Positions 19,039-30,648 of a stretch of DNA of 64,000 bases are shown one piece after another. A program made the translations under genes and the position numbers. The stretch comes from Dasypus novemcinctus (lineage: Eukaryota; Chordata; Mammalia; Cingulata; Dasypodidae), in the NCBI RefSeq assembly GCF_030445035.2, contig NC_080677.1, forward strand, positions 115,065,263 to 115,129,262, read 5' to 3'. Below the pieces are notes generated by a model that was not told where the DNA came from, made no database searches, and was given only the letters and a program-made list of their open reading frames with translations. Position 1 is the first letter of the stretch. Every line of letters begins with the position of its first letter.

Positions 19039-20529
19039 TTCCTCCCCTCATTTCTCCCTCAGCTCTTTCAGACTTTGAGAAGAAACCTTTCTCTCACTCT
19101 CACCCTTAAATCTCACAGGAGGAGGGGGAGTGACTTATATAAAAGGTGAAATTGGGAGAAGGGGCACAGAGTACAGGGAATGCAGCATCTTCTTGGTTAA
19201 CTGAGCTCAAAAGTGGCGTCATGCATGACTTTCTCTATGAAGCATTCTTTGAACCCAACTATGTTGGAATTAATTTTGTCTCCCTCCACCATTTAAACTT
19301 ATAAAGACCCGCTAGGGTCAGCTAGGGCCTCCCAATATCCCAAGATAGAGCCAAACTTGGCTTGTACCTCCAGTTTCTTCAAATTCCAGGGAAGGAGAGG
19401 GGCTCACTGCAGGCTCTAGCTCCCCAGTCCTTGTATGTGCTCTCTGTCCCATACCCCAGCCACACAGATGTGATCACAGTTGCTTCATCATTGGCCAGAA
19501 AATCCAACTCACACCAATTACATGTGGACTGAATATCTTTCCCAGAGCTGGGCGGTTGCTGAGAGGAGTTTTGCCATGATTTTCCATTATCCAGCTGATT
19601 TCTCTTCTCCCTTCTGGTCTTTCTTTTGATCCCATGGTTCCCAACACATGCCCACAAGTATACCTTCTCTCCTACACAGCATCTGTGGCTTCCTCTCCTC
19701 TGAAGCCCTTGCCTAAACCGCATCCATTCCTCTCAAGGGCTCACCATTTAACCCTGGTACTTACTAAGAGACGCTTCCAAACAAGGAGTTTCCTCTTTAA
19801 GAAAAATTTTGGTGTCAGCTAATTAAGATGATAATTCCCCGCCCCCCACATCCCAACACAGCTTGTACTGGTCTTATGGGATGTAATCTATAATAGTGGG
19901 GTTTGCAGTTATTTGTGAGGTAGGCGGGGTGTTCATTGCTGCCCTGCTCACAGGGAAGCATCCATACAGATTTCTATTCAGTTACCCTTTGGTCAGGACT
20001 CAGTTTCCCTTTGTGCCTCTACCTCTACCCAAGAGGGTCCCTTACCCCAGGTTTCTGACCTGCAGGTCAGGGGGACTTAAATGAATCCTCATGGGAGACC
20101 TTGGCAGGGGCTTCTGCTTGGGCTGCTCGCCCTCTGGTCCTGCACCTGTCTGATGGAAGGGTCTCCCTCCTTCTGCGTGGACTGCTCCTTATCCCTCCAG
20201 AGTCCAGACCACCCTCCATTCCTGGTTTCAGTGGCCACGGTCCTTGCTCTCCCATTCCTTCAGGCCTCTGAGGACAAAGTCTTTGTTTTCCATTCAAGTG
20301 AAGTGAACATTTTCTTTGGATCTTTGTTTCTGTCTTAGTGTGGACTGGGGTGCAAGTAACAGAGAGGAGGGAAGTACACACATGACCCCGTATGGCTGCA
20401 GAGGTTGCCTGCTGTACAGGTCCATGGTCCCATTCGCACAGACAGGGATGTGATTGCCAATCCAAAGAAAAGGCCTCCTTTGAGCTCTGTCTTCTCTCAT
20501 TCACGTGCAATGTAGAAGCACTGAGGGAA
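19039..20529. other. Unassigned sequence, no gene seen
   Basis: Somewhat GC-richer stretch around 20000-20300. A 181-codon minus frame (20067-20612) runs into the MIR at 20530, resembles nothing I know, and is probably chance. Confidence 0.4.
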
Positions 20530-20755
20530 TTATGTGCTTTGAGCCAAACAGATTCAGTTTGAGTCATCCTCAGCTCCATCACTACCTCCCTGAATGGCCC
20601 TGGGCTACTCATTTAACATCTCAGAACTCTAGTGTCCTTATTTAGGAAAAGGCAGTGATTGCTCCTCCATTCTGGAATTGGCATAAGACTGATATATCAT
20701 GTGTTAATTTCCTTGCATGTAATAGATGTTCAATAAAATGCTATTTTCCCAGATG
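20530..20755 (+). mobile_element. MIR SINE, long copy
   Basis: Sense MIR with 'CAGCTCCATCACTACCTCCC', 'GGGCTACTCATTTAACATCT', and a 3' end at 'GATGTTCAATAAAATGC'. Confidence 0.65.
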
Positions 20756-21585
20756 AGCTACGTTTGTTGAACAGTTGTTTGCAAATCTTGCAATTGTTCT
20801 GTTTCAAGTAAAAAATATTCAGGGCCATCCAAAGTCTCTGGAGGGAGACTGGAAAAGATACACTCATTCTTCTTGGAGCTGGAGCTTGAAGAAAATAACT
20901 GATTAATCAATATATGTGGCCTGTTGAGACATCCCATGAAGTTGAAGAGTTTTAACAACAACAATAACTTTATATATAAGCACATGTTATATGTGCACCT
21001 TCTGTGCATTTTTGCATCTGTGAAAATCAATTCCACAAGAAGACTGTAAATGGATAAGATAATAACTTTTCTTTGCTTTCTAAGCCTCTTTGTGGCATTG
21101 CCTGGTACTTTTGTAGACCTTAGGATCCCCAAATCTGACCCATTTCCACCAGCTACTCTATCTCTTTTGACCAATAACTTAACCCTGAACAGTGAGGGGG
21201 AGTCTTCCTCTACAGACCAGCACAAGGCTGGGAGTGCTGAGCCAGTGGAGTGCTGATGCCAGCTAAGGCCTGCTGTGGAGAGCCGCCTATGTGTATCTCT
21301 TCCCACTCTTTCCAACTCTACACCAGTGATATCATACTAGTTCTCAAAATCAGCTCCAGTGGAGGTATTTGCATCACCAAAATCAGTACCTCCTACAAAT
21401 CAGGACCACCCTTCTTTCTGAGAGCCAGTTTACTAGACTCCACTGTTTTGCAACATTATGGCTGGCCCACAAATGGAGAAACGTTCAACAGAATGGTTAA
21501 GACATGGATAGAAGAGTTTGTGGAAAACTTTTAATTCACAGACATAGTTTATATGGGAGAATTTCAGGTAAGCAGATTCTCTTAT
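20756..21585. other. Unassigned sequence, no gene seen
   Basis: Two moderately long frames (minus 20758-21315, plus 21250-21534) overlap and show no known domain. I do not call them genes. Confidence 0.35.
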
Positions 21586-22018
21586 TTTTTTATTTTTTAT
21601 TTTTTTTGCTTAACATTTTCTGCATATTACTTATTAAGGTGAAATTCACATAACATAAATTTAGCCATTTTAAAAGTAGTCAGTGGCATTTAGTACATTC
21701 ACAATTGTGCATCAGCTTTATCTAATTTCAGAACATTTTTATCACCATCAAAGGAGACCTCATCCCCACAAAAGGACTTACTCCACATTCCCCACTCCCC
21801 TAATTCCCTACTCCCCTAATTCCCTATCAACCAATAATCTTCTTTCTGACTCTATGGATTTACATATTCTGGATATTGCATATAAATGAATCTTTTAAAA
21901 ACTGATCTTTTGTATCTGGCTTATTTACTTAGCATGTTTTCAAGATTTTTCTGTTATAGGTTGTATCATTACTTTATTCCTTTTTATTACTGAACAAAAT
22001 TACAATGTATGGATTATT
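21586..22018 (-). mobile_element. Old LINE-1 3' end, 5'-truncated
   Basis: T-rich start, then the antisense L1M 3' UTR pattern ('GGTGAAATTCACATAACATA', 'GCATTTAGTACATTCACA') and the antisense end of ORF2 ('TTTGTATCTGGCTTATTTAC'). Confidence 0.8.
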
Positions 22019-22240
22019 AAACTCAAAATTGAGGAGGAGAAAAAAGTCGGTCTTCAAAAACTTTGCTGAGAGGTATCCTCTCGGGACCAGGCACATCTTT
22101 AGTGTCCTGTAACTGCTAACAGCTTATACGCAGGAACTTCTTACTTTTATTATAATGCAATGTCTCAGCATATCCTGGAAATTAAGCAAAAGGATACCAA
22201 AACTAGTGGAAACCCAGTGTACCAAAAAAAAAAAAAAAAA
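22019..22240 (+). other. A18-tailed segment of unknown origin
   Basis: About 200 bp of non-repetitive sequence ending in an uninterrupted run of 18 A (about 22223-22240). The tail suggests a retrocopy of an RNA, or the tail belongs to a twin-primed neighbour. No AATAAA precedes it and I recognise no source gene. Confidence 0.35.
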
Positions 22241-22722
22241 AGGTATTGGCTTTCTTTGGTTTCTTTCAGTAATAGCATGTAGTTTTCCATGTCCAAGTCC
22301 TTTATTACTTTGGCTAAATTTATGCCTAGATATTTCAATCTTTTAGTCACTATTGTAAAAGAATTGTTTTCTTGATTTCCTCTTCAGATTGTTCATTACT
22401 AACTTAGAGAAACACTGCTGATTTTTGCATGTTGATCTTGTACCCTGCCATTTTGCTGAATTTGCTTATTAGGCTAGTAACTTTGTTGTGGATTCTCCAG
22501 GATTTTCTATATATGGGATTATGCCATTTGCAAGTAAGGAAAGTTTTATACTGGCCTTTCCAATATTAATGCCTTTTATTTTATTTTTTTTCTTGCCTAA
22601 TTGTTCTTGCTAGAACTTCTAGTATAATGTTGAATAACAGTAGTGACATGGGCATCCTTGTCTAGTTCCCAGAATTTGGGGGAAAACTTTCAGTCTTTCA
22701 CCCTTGAGTATATTTACTATGT
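22241..22722 (-). mobile_element. LINE-1 ORF2 fragment, inverted part
   Basis: Antisense ORF2 from the reverse transcriptase region: 'TTTTTGCATGTTGATCTTGT', 'GTTGAATAACAGTAGTGACA' and others parallel 61390-61680 of the right-hand L1. It abuts a plus-strand L1 end at about 22722. Confidence 0.8.
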
Positions 22723-23575
22723 GTGGGAGATGGTTTGATTATGATATTTGCTATGGCTATGGAAAGTAGTTTGGCAGTTCCTCAGAAAGTAGAGAATTGC
22801 CATATGACCCTGCAATCCCACAGTAGGAATATATCCCAAAGAACTAAAAACAGGGACTCAAACATATTCGCATACATATGTTAATAGTGGCATTGTTCAC
22901 AACAGCCAAAAGATGGAAGCAACCCAAGTATCCATCAACAGATGATGGATAAACAAAAGGTGTTATATATACACTATACCTTTTTATTCAGTCACTGAAA
23001 GGAATTTAGTTTCGATTCATTCCATAACATGGATGAACCTTGAAGATATCATGCTGAGTAAAATAAGTCACACAAAAAAACCCAAATATTATATAACTGC
23101 ATTTATATAAACTAATTAGAATATGCAAATCCATAAAGTTAGAAACCAGAAAATAGTTTACCAGGGGTCAGAGAGCGTGTAGGGAATGGGGTGTTAATGC
23201 TTGTTTCATACGTTGTTTCTTTTTGGGGTGATTATGGACAGTGGTGAGGGTAGCACAACAATGTGCATGTATTAACAACACTGCATTGTATATTTGAATG
23301 TGGTTAAACTGAGAAATTTTAGGTTGGATATATGTCTCCAGAGTAATAAATTTTTAAAAAACAGAACTGCACAACACAGTGAATCTGAAAGTAAACTATG
23401 GACTGTAGCTAATAGTATACTTATACTAATATGGTTTCATCAATTGTAACAAAGATACCACACGAATGAAAAATGTTAAAAATAGGGAAAATTGTGTGTG
23501 TGTTTGGGAAGCATGGGCTTTCTGCATGATTTTTCTGTAAACCTATAAGTTCTCTAAAAAATGTTGGCAAATCCT
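22723..23575 (+). mobile_element. LINE-1 ORF2 end and 3' UTR
   Basis: Sense blocks 'CACAACAGCCAAAAGATGGA' and 'AACATGGATGAACCTTGAAG', then 3' UTR with 'GGTTTCATCAATTGTAACAA', ending near 'CTCTAAAAAATG'. Together with 22241-22722 it has the layout of a 5'-inverted (twin-primed) L1. Confidence 0.8.
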
Positions 23576-25384
23576 GAACTTCACTATATCTACACAAGAT
23601 GGCACTCTTTTCTTAGGAGAAGGGCACAATTAGAAAAAATGATAACTACTGTACAACAGCCAAAGGGTTGGACTCTGCATGTTGCAATCTGTTGCGTTAG
23701 TACAATTGGTTTGAGCTGAGGAATACTAAGGTCAAAATCACTTGACCTGCTGCCTTACAAATGTATCTCTGTGATCACATGGGTCAGCATACATTTTTTT
23801 TCACTCTTGGGGTGAGCGGGGGGAAGAAAAAAATAAGTCAGACTGTAAGTCCTATTACTGGCAAACCTTATGTTCATAGAGGAAGGAGAAGTTATAATGG
23901 ATTTCCTATCACTAATAAGTGACCAAAGGGTTCTCCAAACAGAAGGCAAAGTAGGGCATCTGAGATGTCCTCTGTACAACCTGGTTGAATTCATAGTCTC
24001 TCTCACCCCATCATCCCTGTCTCTTTTGGTCTCTTCTCCTACCCACTGCAGGCCACCAATTTGCATCCACAATTAAATCCTACTGTAAATTGCAGGGATT
24101 ACAGAGAACAAAGCTGTTCAGATGAGGTAAATCACACAGGCCCTGGTCACTTTTCCAGCCTGGAACAGATTTAGGCAGTGACCAACCCACTTAGGTACTC
24201 TCTGTGATCTCCTCTCCGTGGCAACTTGAAGAATTTGGAATTAGCTTTTTCACTGGCAGTCCATCACACCTGAACACCCCAGCCTGAGGCCAGGCTTTTT
24301 CCTTTGGTCCGTGTTGGTCACAGATACCAGCTCTCACCCTCTGACCCAGGCTGGAACAGGGTTCTGCAGGCCAGTTGCCCATCAGTGTAAACAGTGGGCC
24401 CTCCAGGCACCACCTCACTAGCTGGCTGCTGAGTATGGTTTCTCCATCTCGTCCTCTGTTTCTCTGAGCTCCCCTGCTCTGGCAGTCCTCCCTGGAGTCC
24501 CACCCTCTTGGTTCCCATTTTCTTCATGTGTTAATTTCCTCCTAGTTTCTGGGCATTTCATGCTGTTTGTTCCCCAGTCCCTTCCCTCAGGGTCGGCTCG
24601 CCTGAGATTGGTCTTCTGCCTCTTCTCTGCCTCATGGAGAAACAAAGCATTCTTCCTAAACCTCATGACTCTGTTGTTAGCACTCCCTTTCACCTGTAAT
24701 TGGCCCTGGGAAGTGGGATCCTAGGAGTTTCATGAAATAGCCCTCCAATCTCGTTGTTAAGTTTTGAGGAGGCTGTAGCTATCCTGTGCATGTTGGCTTA
24801 TTCCACATAATCAGAGTCTTGCTCATTCTCAAGAGTAAAAAGATATACCAGTCTTTGTTGATGACACAGGTAGGTCAAGATCATGCTTGTCCCCAGCTGG
24901 TCATGACCAAGTCCTTCTTCTTCCAGCCTATGTTTCACCATGCTCACTTGAAGAGAACACCCACATAAGGAACCAACATTCCTTTCTTTCCATCTATTCC
25001 TTCTCTTCCTTACATTTCAAGAATGCCAGGGGTTGAAAAGGCATATGAGGTCAAGGGAAAGTTCCCTTAAAGTGAACAGTTCATGTTTGAATGCTGAAGG
25101 AGATGATCCAGTTGGGATGGAAAGCAAAAGTGTTTGTGATCTCCTCCTGTGGAGAGCAAAATAGCCAGGGATTCAGCTATCCACTGCCCAAGTATTCACC
25201 ACTCACAGGTTTTGAGAAAGCAGGAATAAGCCACAGGGGCAGTTTGAGCCTCATCAGTCTTTGAACCCTAAATATTTCCCTCTCCCAACACTACCATGGA
25301 GAATTCTTTCCTTGATGCTGGCCTCAATCCAAAGTCTTCACTGTTGTTGGAATCTAGTCTCCTCCACCTTTTCTCTTTTAGGCA
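23576..25384. other. Unassigned sequence, no gene seen
   Basis: Mostly mixed sequence with no recognised repeat. Frames of 60-105 codons on both strands have no known domain. Confidence 0.4.
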
Positions 25385-25850
25385 CTGACAGATTGATGTC
25401 ATGAACGGGGCCCATCAATGTCTTCTCTGCACCTGTGCCTTTTGCCCTGTAACTCTGTAGCCCTTATCCACTCTGACGCTGGACTTGGGCATATGACTTG
25501 CTGTGGGCAATGGGACAGGAGCAAACTTGTTGCAAGCAGAGACTTGCAAAAGGATTGTTTGCTTCTCTCTTTCTTTTTAACCCCTGCAACTTCCTTGAGA
25601 ACAAGCCTGGATGAGCCTGCTGGAAGATGAGAGAACATATGGAGCCGAGCTGAGTCATCCCAGCTCAGGACTTTCTAGACCAACCAGCCCCGGGCTGACT
25701 TGCCAGTCAATGAATGAGCCCCATTGAGTCCAGTTCAGATCAAGCAAAATCCTTTGGCTCGTGAGCAAAAGCAATGTTTATTGTTCTCCACTGAAGTTTG
25801 GTGATTATTTGTTATGTTACACTATTGTGCAATTGATAACTGAGTACAAA
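25385..25850 (+). mobile_element. Probable old MLT1-related LTR
   Basis: Pattern 'GACTTGCTGTGGGCAATGGG', then 'CATATGGAGCCGAGCTGAG', then a T/A-rich end ('TGGTGATTATTTGTTATGTT'), as in ancient MLT1 LTRs. Highly diverged. Confidence 0.45.
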
Positions 25851-26344
25851 TCAAAGGCATTCTTAACCCTGAGATCTTGGGGTGATTAGACTTGCCTCTT
25901 CCCTCATCTTTCTCTCTAGCTGGTGGGAATAGACTGGGAAAGTGCTGAGAGATCTCTGGCGACCCATTTTAATTTAAAAAAGAGCACAGAAGATCATGGT
26001 TTTTTGAGTCAAATGTGTATGTGGGAGTGCGAGCTATCTGAATGTGGGGAGGAACTCTTGTAACCCTCACCTGGGTTCCATTATTAATGCCTCCTGGTAC
26101 ATAAACTTCAGTTAGTTTATTTAGTCAAAGAAGTGAGCATCTAACTGCATGTGAAACACATGAGTAAACTTTGGGTTTATCATAATGTGATATAACACCT
26201 ACCCTTGTAGAGCTAAAGTCTAAGGATCAGGGCCTTATCAACTATATACTGTAATAACTCCTTAACTCATTCACACTCTTAAAATCTAGCCCACATTGCC
26301 ATATTTGTCTACTTCCAATACACTTTACTTCTAAATTCTTTCTT
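25851..26344. other. Unassigned sequence, no gene seen
   Basis: AT-rich stretch before an L2 fragment. Nothing recognised. Confidence 0.4.
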
Positions 26345-27115
26345 CTCTACTTAAGAACATACAGTGGTTCCCAATGGCCTTTTGGGCAAAGCCTAAATTT
26401 AGACTGCCTTTTTAGTTACCCTGTAATCTGCCCATCCTAGCTAACCTGTCCCACCTCCCACTATTCCCCCTGCTCCAGTGTCCTCATTCACTCTGGCCCA
26501 TATATGGCTCTGTACCTTTCCTGCACTGGGCTCTCACTATTTCCCTCCCCTTCTGTTTCCTCCCACATCTCCATTATACCTATGCAGAGTCGACTTATCC
26601 TTCAAGTTTCTCTCCTTTTTTTTTTAAAGATTTATTTTTTGTTTATTTCTTTCTCCTTCTTCCCCCCACCCCCAGTTGTCTGCTCTCTGTGTCCATTCGC
26701 TATGTGTTTTGCTGTGATTGCTTCTATCCTTATCAACAGCACCGGGAATCTGTGTTTCTTTTTGTTGCGTCATCTTGTTGTGTCAGCTCTCCGTGTGTGC
26801 GGTGCCATTGCTGGGCAGGCTGCACTTTCTTTCACACAGGGCGGCTCTCCTTACGGGGTGCACTCCTTGCGCCTGAGGCTCCCCTATGTGGGGGACACCC
26901 CTGCATGGCAGGGAACTCCTTGCACACATCAGTACTGTGCATGGGCCAGCTCCACAAGGGTTAAGGAGGCCCGGGGTTTGAACCGCGAACCTCCCATGTG
27001 GTAGGCGGACACTCTCTCCATTGGGCCAAGTCCGCTTCCCTCAAGTTTCAACTCATCCCTAACGTTGTCTATGAAACCACCCTAGTAACTCTAGGAAATG
27101 TGGATGTTTGCCTGT
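26345..27115 (+). mobile_element. L2 LINE 3' fragment, interrupted by a SINE
   Basis: Old L2-like 3' region with 'CAATGGCCTTTTGGGCAAAG' and a C/T-rich body. A DAS-type SINE splits it at 26610. A copy of 26535-26610 joined to 27041-27130, without the SINE, lies at 28354-28510. Confidence 0.6.
26611..27040 (-). mobile_element. DAS-type SINE, full length
   Basis: TCAAGTTTC flanks it at 26602-26610 and 27041-27049. Oligo-T, CT tract, body, and an intact-looking head: the B-box region reads GGTTTGAACCGCG on the plus strand (about 26976) and the 5' end lies at 'GGCCAAGTCCGCTTCC'. The empty site survives in the copy near 28440. Confidence 0.92.
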
Positions 27116-27460
27116 TTTGAGAGTCTATAATAGTTGTAACTGGAAGTGAATTTCAGTCTTCCCTTTTCTCAAAGGTCAGTCTTCATTAGGCAAAGTCATT
27201 GGTGGAGAATTTAGATGAGTGCTCTTTAGAATGATCAATTCAAAACCTCTCTTATACCCAAGGGAGCAGCAGTTAAGGGATATATTTTCATTTTCATTCT
27301 GTAAGCCCAACAGGGAACAAGGAACAGAAGTAAACACCATTCTGCATACTAACGTGATTTTCTAACCTATTGGTAAAGATAGCGCCTTGGAAATTATGAG
27401 GCAGATAGGAAATATATGTGGAATACTGCCTCTGAGAATTAATGTTTGTCCTTGTGCATG

Positions 27461-27476
27461 AGTATGTGTGTGTGCG

Positions 27477-27526
<50 letters not shown>
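27461..27526. repeat. (TG)n(AG)n compound microsatellite
   Basis: TG-rich run followed by about 20 AG units with one AA interruption. Confidence 0.9.
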
Positions 27527-27731
27527 TGCCTGTTTTAACAGGACCAACAGTTAACGGAACAGATATGCCTGTTATACATTAAGCACAAAGACAATCTGAC
27601 CTAAAGAATCCATTTTGGACCCGTTGGGAAACTAGGAATGCTGAAGCTGTTCCCATTGGACAGCTCCGTGGGATTTGGGGTGTTACAGCCATCACTGATG
27701 ATCCCCAGGTCCCGTCTAGACTGAATAGATT

Positions 27732-27784
27732 TAGACTTGGAAAATATACTAGACTCGGAAATATACTAGACTTGGAAATATACT
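27732..27784. repeat. 17-bp tandem repeat, three units
   Basis: Units of the type AGACTTGGAAATATACT, three in a row with a few differences. Confidence 0.8.
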
Positions 27785-28329
27785 TATGAGGTGGTAGTAG
27801 CCTTTGAGGTCATTTTCTATGGACAGAGATTCAGTTTTCCCAAAAGGTAACTGAGATTCCAACTTGGGAGGTTTGATGGAAGGAGTTGCTTTAAGGAGAC
27901 ATATGGTAATTCCAGGTCAGGAGAGCCAGGTTAGGAATGAAGGCTGCACCCACAAGGGGCACCTATGTGTTTTAATATTTTGGATGCTTTCCCTTTGGAG
28001 TCTGGGAGAGTCCTATTTTGTGCTTTATCCCTTTCCCTCCCATATTGGGTTCACCCTTTTGATTGACCTAATTCTTGTGAATGTAGCCTGGGATGGTGAG
28101 ATAGGGGAAATAGAAGGTCAGAAAGGAGGGTTATGAAAGCATTTTCAGGGGGTTGTGCTTTTGTTACAATAATCTTTTAACCTTATGATTTTATTTTAGC
28201 AAACATCTTTTAAAAAGGTCCAATAAACGTTCATCAGTTGTAACACATGTATCACACTCATGAAAGATGTTAATGGGGATAAGTGGGGGAGGGGGAAGTG
28301 GTGGGGGTATATGGGAATCCCTTTCTATT

Positions 28330-28672
28330 TTGTTTGTTTTTGAGGCACTGGGGACTATTTCCCTCCCCATCTGTCTCCTCCTATATCTCCATTATACTTA
28401 TGCAGAGTCTACTTATTCTTCAAGTTTCATCTAAGCCCTAACCTTGTCCATGAAACCTCCAGTAACTCTAGAAAATGTTGATGTTTACCTCTTTTGAGGG
28501 TCTATAATATTTGAACCTGGGACCTCAAATGTGGGATGCCCCTGAGCCACATTGGCTTTCCTGAGTTGGTTTTTCCATTTGTTTTGTTTTTTTCAGGAGG
28601 CACTGGGAACCGAATTTGGGACATCCCATGTGGGAGGTAGGAGCTCAGCTGCTTGACCCACGTTTGCTCCCT
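28330..28672 (-). mobile_element. Dimeric tRNA-derived SINE, interrupted
   Basis: Two tRNA-like monomers in reverse complement, each with a GAGGCACTGGG... end, joined by an A/C-rich linker. The same two-monomer layout is seen in sense at 44449. The left monomer is split by a 157-bp block copied from 26.5-27.1 kb. Confidence 0.7.
28354..28510 (+). repeat. Local duplicate of 26535-27130 lacking the SINE
   Basis: About 91% identical by eye over the first 75 bp to 26535-26610, then continuing as 27041-27130, with a single TTCAAGTTTC and no SINE. It sits inside a SINE monomer. Short shared sequence occurs at both joints (GCACTGGG on the left, TATAATA.TTG on the right). Confidence 0.8.
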
Positions 28673-28760
28673 TCACTATATTTTTGATGTAACACTTATA
28701 TAATCTAAAACTTCTTTCAAATTAAAAAAACTTTTTAAAAAAAGCCTATCTGTGGCTTAA

Positions 28761-28920
28761 ACTTTCCCCCTTTAGAAGAGATAGAAATATTTGAAAACTG
28801 GATTGTGGTGATGGCTGTGCAACTAGAAATTTATTAAAGTCATTGAACTGTTTGTTTACTAGGGGCGAACAATGATATGTAACTTTTCCTCAATAAGCCT
28901 GTTTCAAAAAGAAAAACAAG
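28761..28920 (+). mobile_element. Old LINE-1 3' UTR fragment
   Basis: 'GATTGTGGTGATGGCTGTGC' and 'CTCAATAAGCCTGTT' are typical of L1M 3' ends. Confidence 0.7.
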
Positions 28921-30381
28921 TTAATCTAAATTAATCTAAGCATATTGTGGATCTTCTGAATGACCATACTTTAACCAAAATTGTCATGATATTTTGGTGC
29001 TTGCAATCATACTTTTGTACGGAATCCAATTTGCACTGAGTAAAAGCCAAATGAAATCACAGTGACTGTATGAAGGAAGATTTGGAGCTTCAAATGAGGA
29101 AGTGAGGTGGGAGAACTGAGTCATTGCATGGCTGACAGTGGTGCAGGCATGATGAAAAGGCAAGAGAACCTGCACCATTGTGGTTTCACGTACAAACAGC
29201 TTTACAGTGTGGTTCAACTGGACTTTGCAACTTGCAGTGGATTTAAAGTAAGTATAGCAGTACATTTACAAAGAAGAATTTTTCTCTCTTAATACAGGCG
29301 TTAGGGAGATTAAATTTAATTCAGACTCAAGAATGTCCAATGTTAATCTTATCTTCAACTGAACTAGACAGCTTTACAGTGTTATCAGATGACATCATTA
29401 AAAGAGGCATTTGAGAATTGCATGCTGGCAGAGTTTTGGTTAAGTATGAGATCTGATTGTTCTGAACCAGCAGACAAAGATTTGAAACCATTAATATACT
29501 TTTGTACAGCACTCTTATGCAAATGAGCCCTCTCTGAATTAATATTTTGGAAGTCAAGCTACAAAGCAGATTAAATAAAGAACCAGACCTGAGGCTGTCT
29601 CTTTCTATGATTAAACCCAACACAGCCAATTTGGTTTTAGCAAAAACAATATCACTAAATTGGTATTGTTAATTCGAATATTATTTTTTTTCAGGGTTTT
29701 TTGTATGTACTTTATAAATTGGCCTTGGTATTTAGTTCTAAGATTAAGACATTTATACCAAGTTTAATGTTAATGCATATTTGAGTAACATAAAAAATTT
29801 TAAAGTCAAACTGGTAGGTCCCTAAATATTTTTTTCTTTTTAAGATCGTATTTATTACTCTAGTTTGATAAAAAATATCATTGAGAAGAAAGATCCAGGG
29901 TTACATATATACTGGTGTCATAAATTTGTCTCATACTCTGCTCCTATTGACTTTATGTATGATGAACTTGGTTCCCAACTATTTATTATGTCTCTTTGGT
30001 ACACCTCCTAGCATCTGCCACAGTACAGGACACATAATAGCTGGTTAATAAATACTGGCTAAGTGGGAGTGGTTTTGGCTCTGAGTGGCATGAAATGGAT
30101 TGGAAACGGATTAGAGTAAAATGGAGTACAATTCACTCCCATTCTGAAAAATTACCTAGTTAGGCTATAAATTCTGATAGTATAATGGCATTTGCATCTT
30201 CCATGGTGCTTAATACAGAGGCATGCTCTGTCAATATTTATAAAGTTAAGGTCTTGCCTTTGAGGAGAGACAAGGAAGCAACAACCTCTGAAGAGTCCTG
30301 GCTATCACCATACATGCCCACCCAGGGATTCCATTGTTGCTGTATTTCGCCAGTACACACCTTAGATATATGCTTGTAAGT
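28921..30381. other. Unassigned sequence, no gene seen
   Basis: AT-rich. No repeat family or exon recognised. Confidence 0.4.
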
Positions 30382-30648
30382 TGATGCACACATTCACACA
30401 CTCACACACTGATGCACTCACGTAGAGTGCACTCACACACTCCTTCTATTTCACACACACTCAAACATACACACATATTCCCTCTCTCTTTCTCACACAC
30501 CCATACACTCACACACATACACAGATGCACTCACATGCACACTCTTTCATACACACTCAAACACACTCACACACATACACTCACACAGTCTCACACACAT
30601 ACACTCCCACCCTTTCACACACACACATACACACTTTCTTTTTCACAG
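30382..30648. repeat. CA-rich imperfect simple repeat
   Basis: About 265 bp of irregular CACACT, ACATAC and CACACA motifs with short CT-rich interruptions. Confidence 0.9.

Larger units (their letters stand above)
27116..28199. other. Mostly unassigned, with two small tandem repeats
   Basis: Apart from the repeats at 27461 and 27732 I recognise no gene or repeat family here. Confidence 0.4.
28200..28760 (+). mobile_element. LINE-1 3' end with nested insertions
   Basis: 'TTCATCAGTTGTAACACATG' and the G-rich 'GGGGGTATATGGGAA' are L1 3' UTR marks. Sequence resumes after the dimeric SINE at about 28673 and ends in an A-rich tail near 28743. Confidence 0.65.

Noticed and set aside
20067..20612. 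181-codon minus-strand frame
   Set aside because: It runs into a MIR SINE and has no familiar motif or splice context. Likely chance.
20758..21315. 185-codon minus-strand frame with hydrophobic and Ser-rich parts
   Set aside because: No known domain, overlapped by plus-strand frames, no supporting signals.
26504..27004. 166-codon plus-strand frame
   Set aside because: It reads through the antisense strand of a DAS-type SINE. The similar frames at 1396, 14300, 34855, 49672 and 58983 have the same cause.
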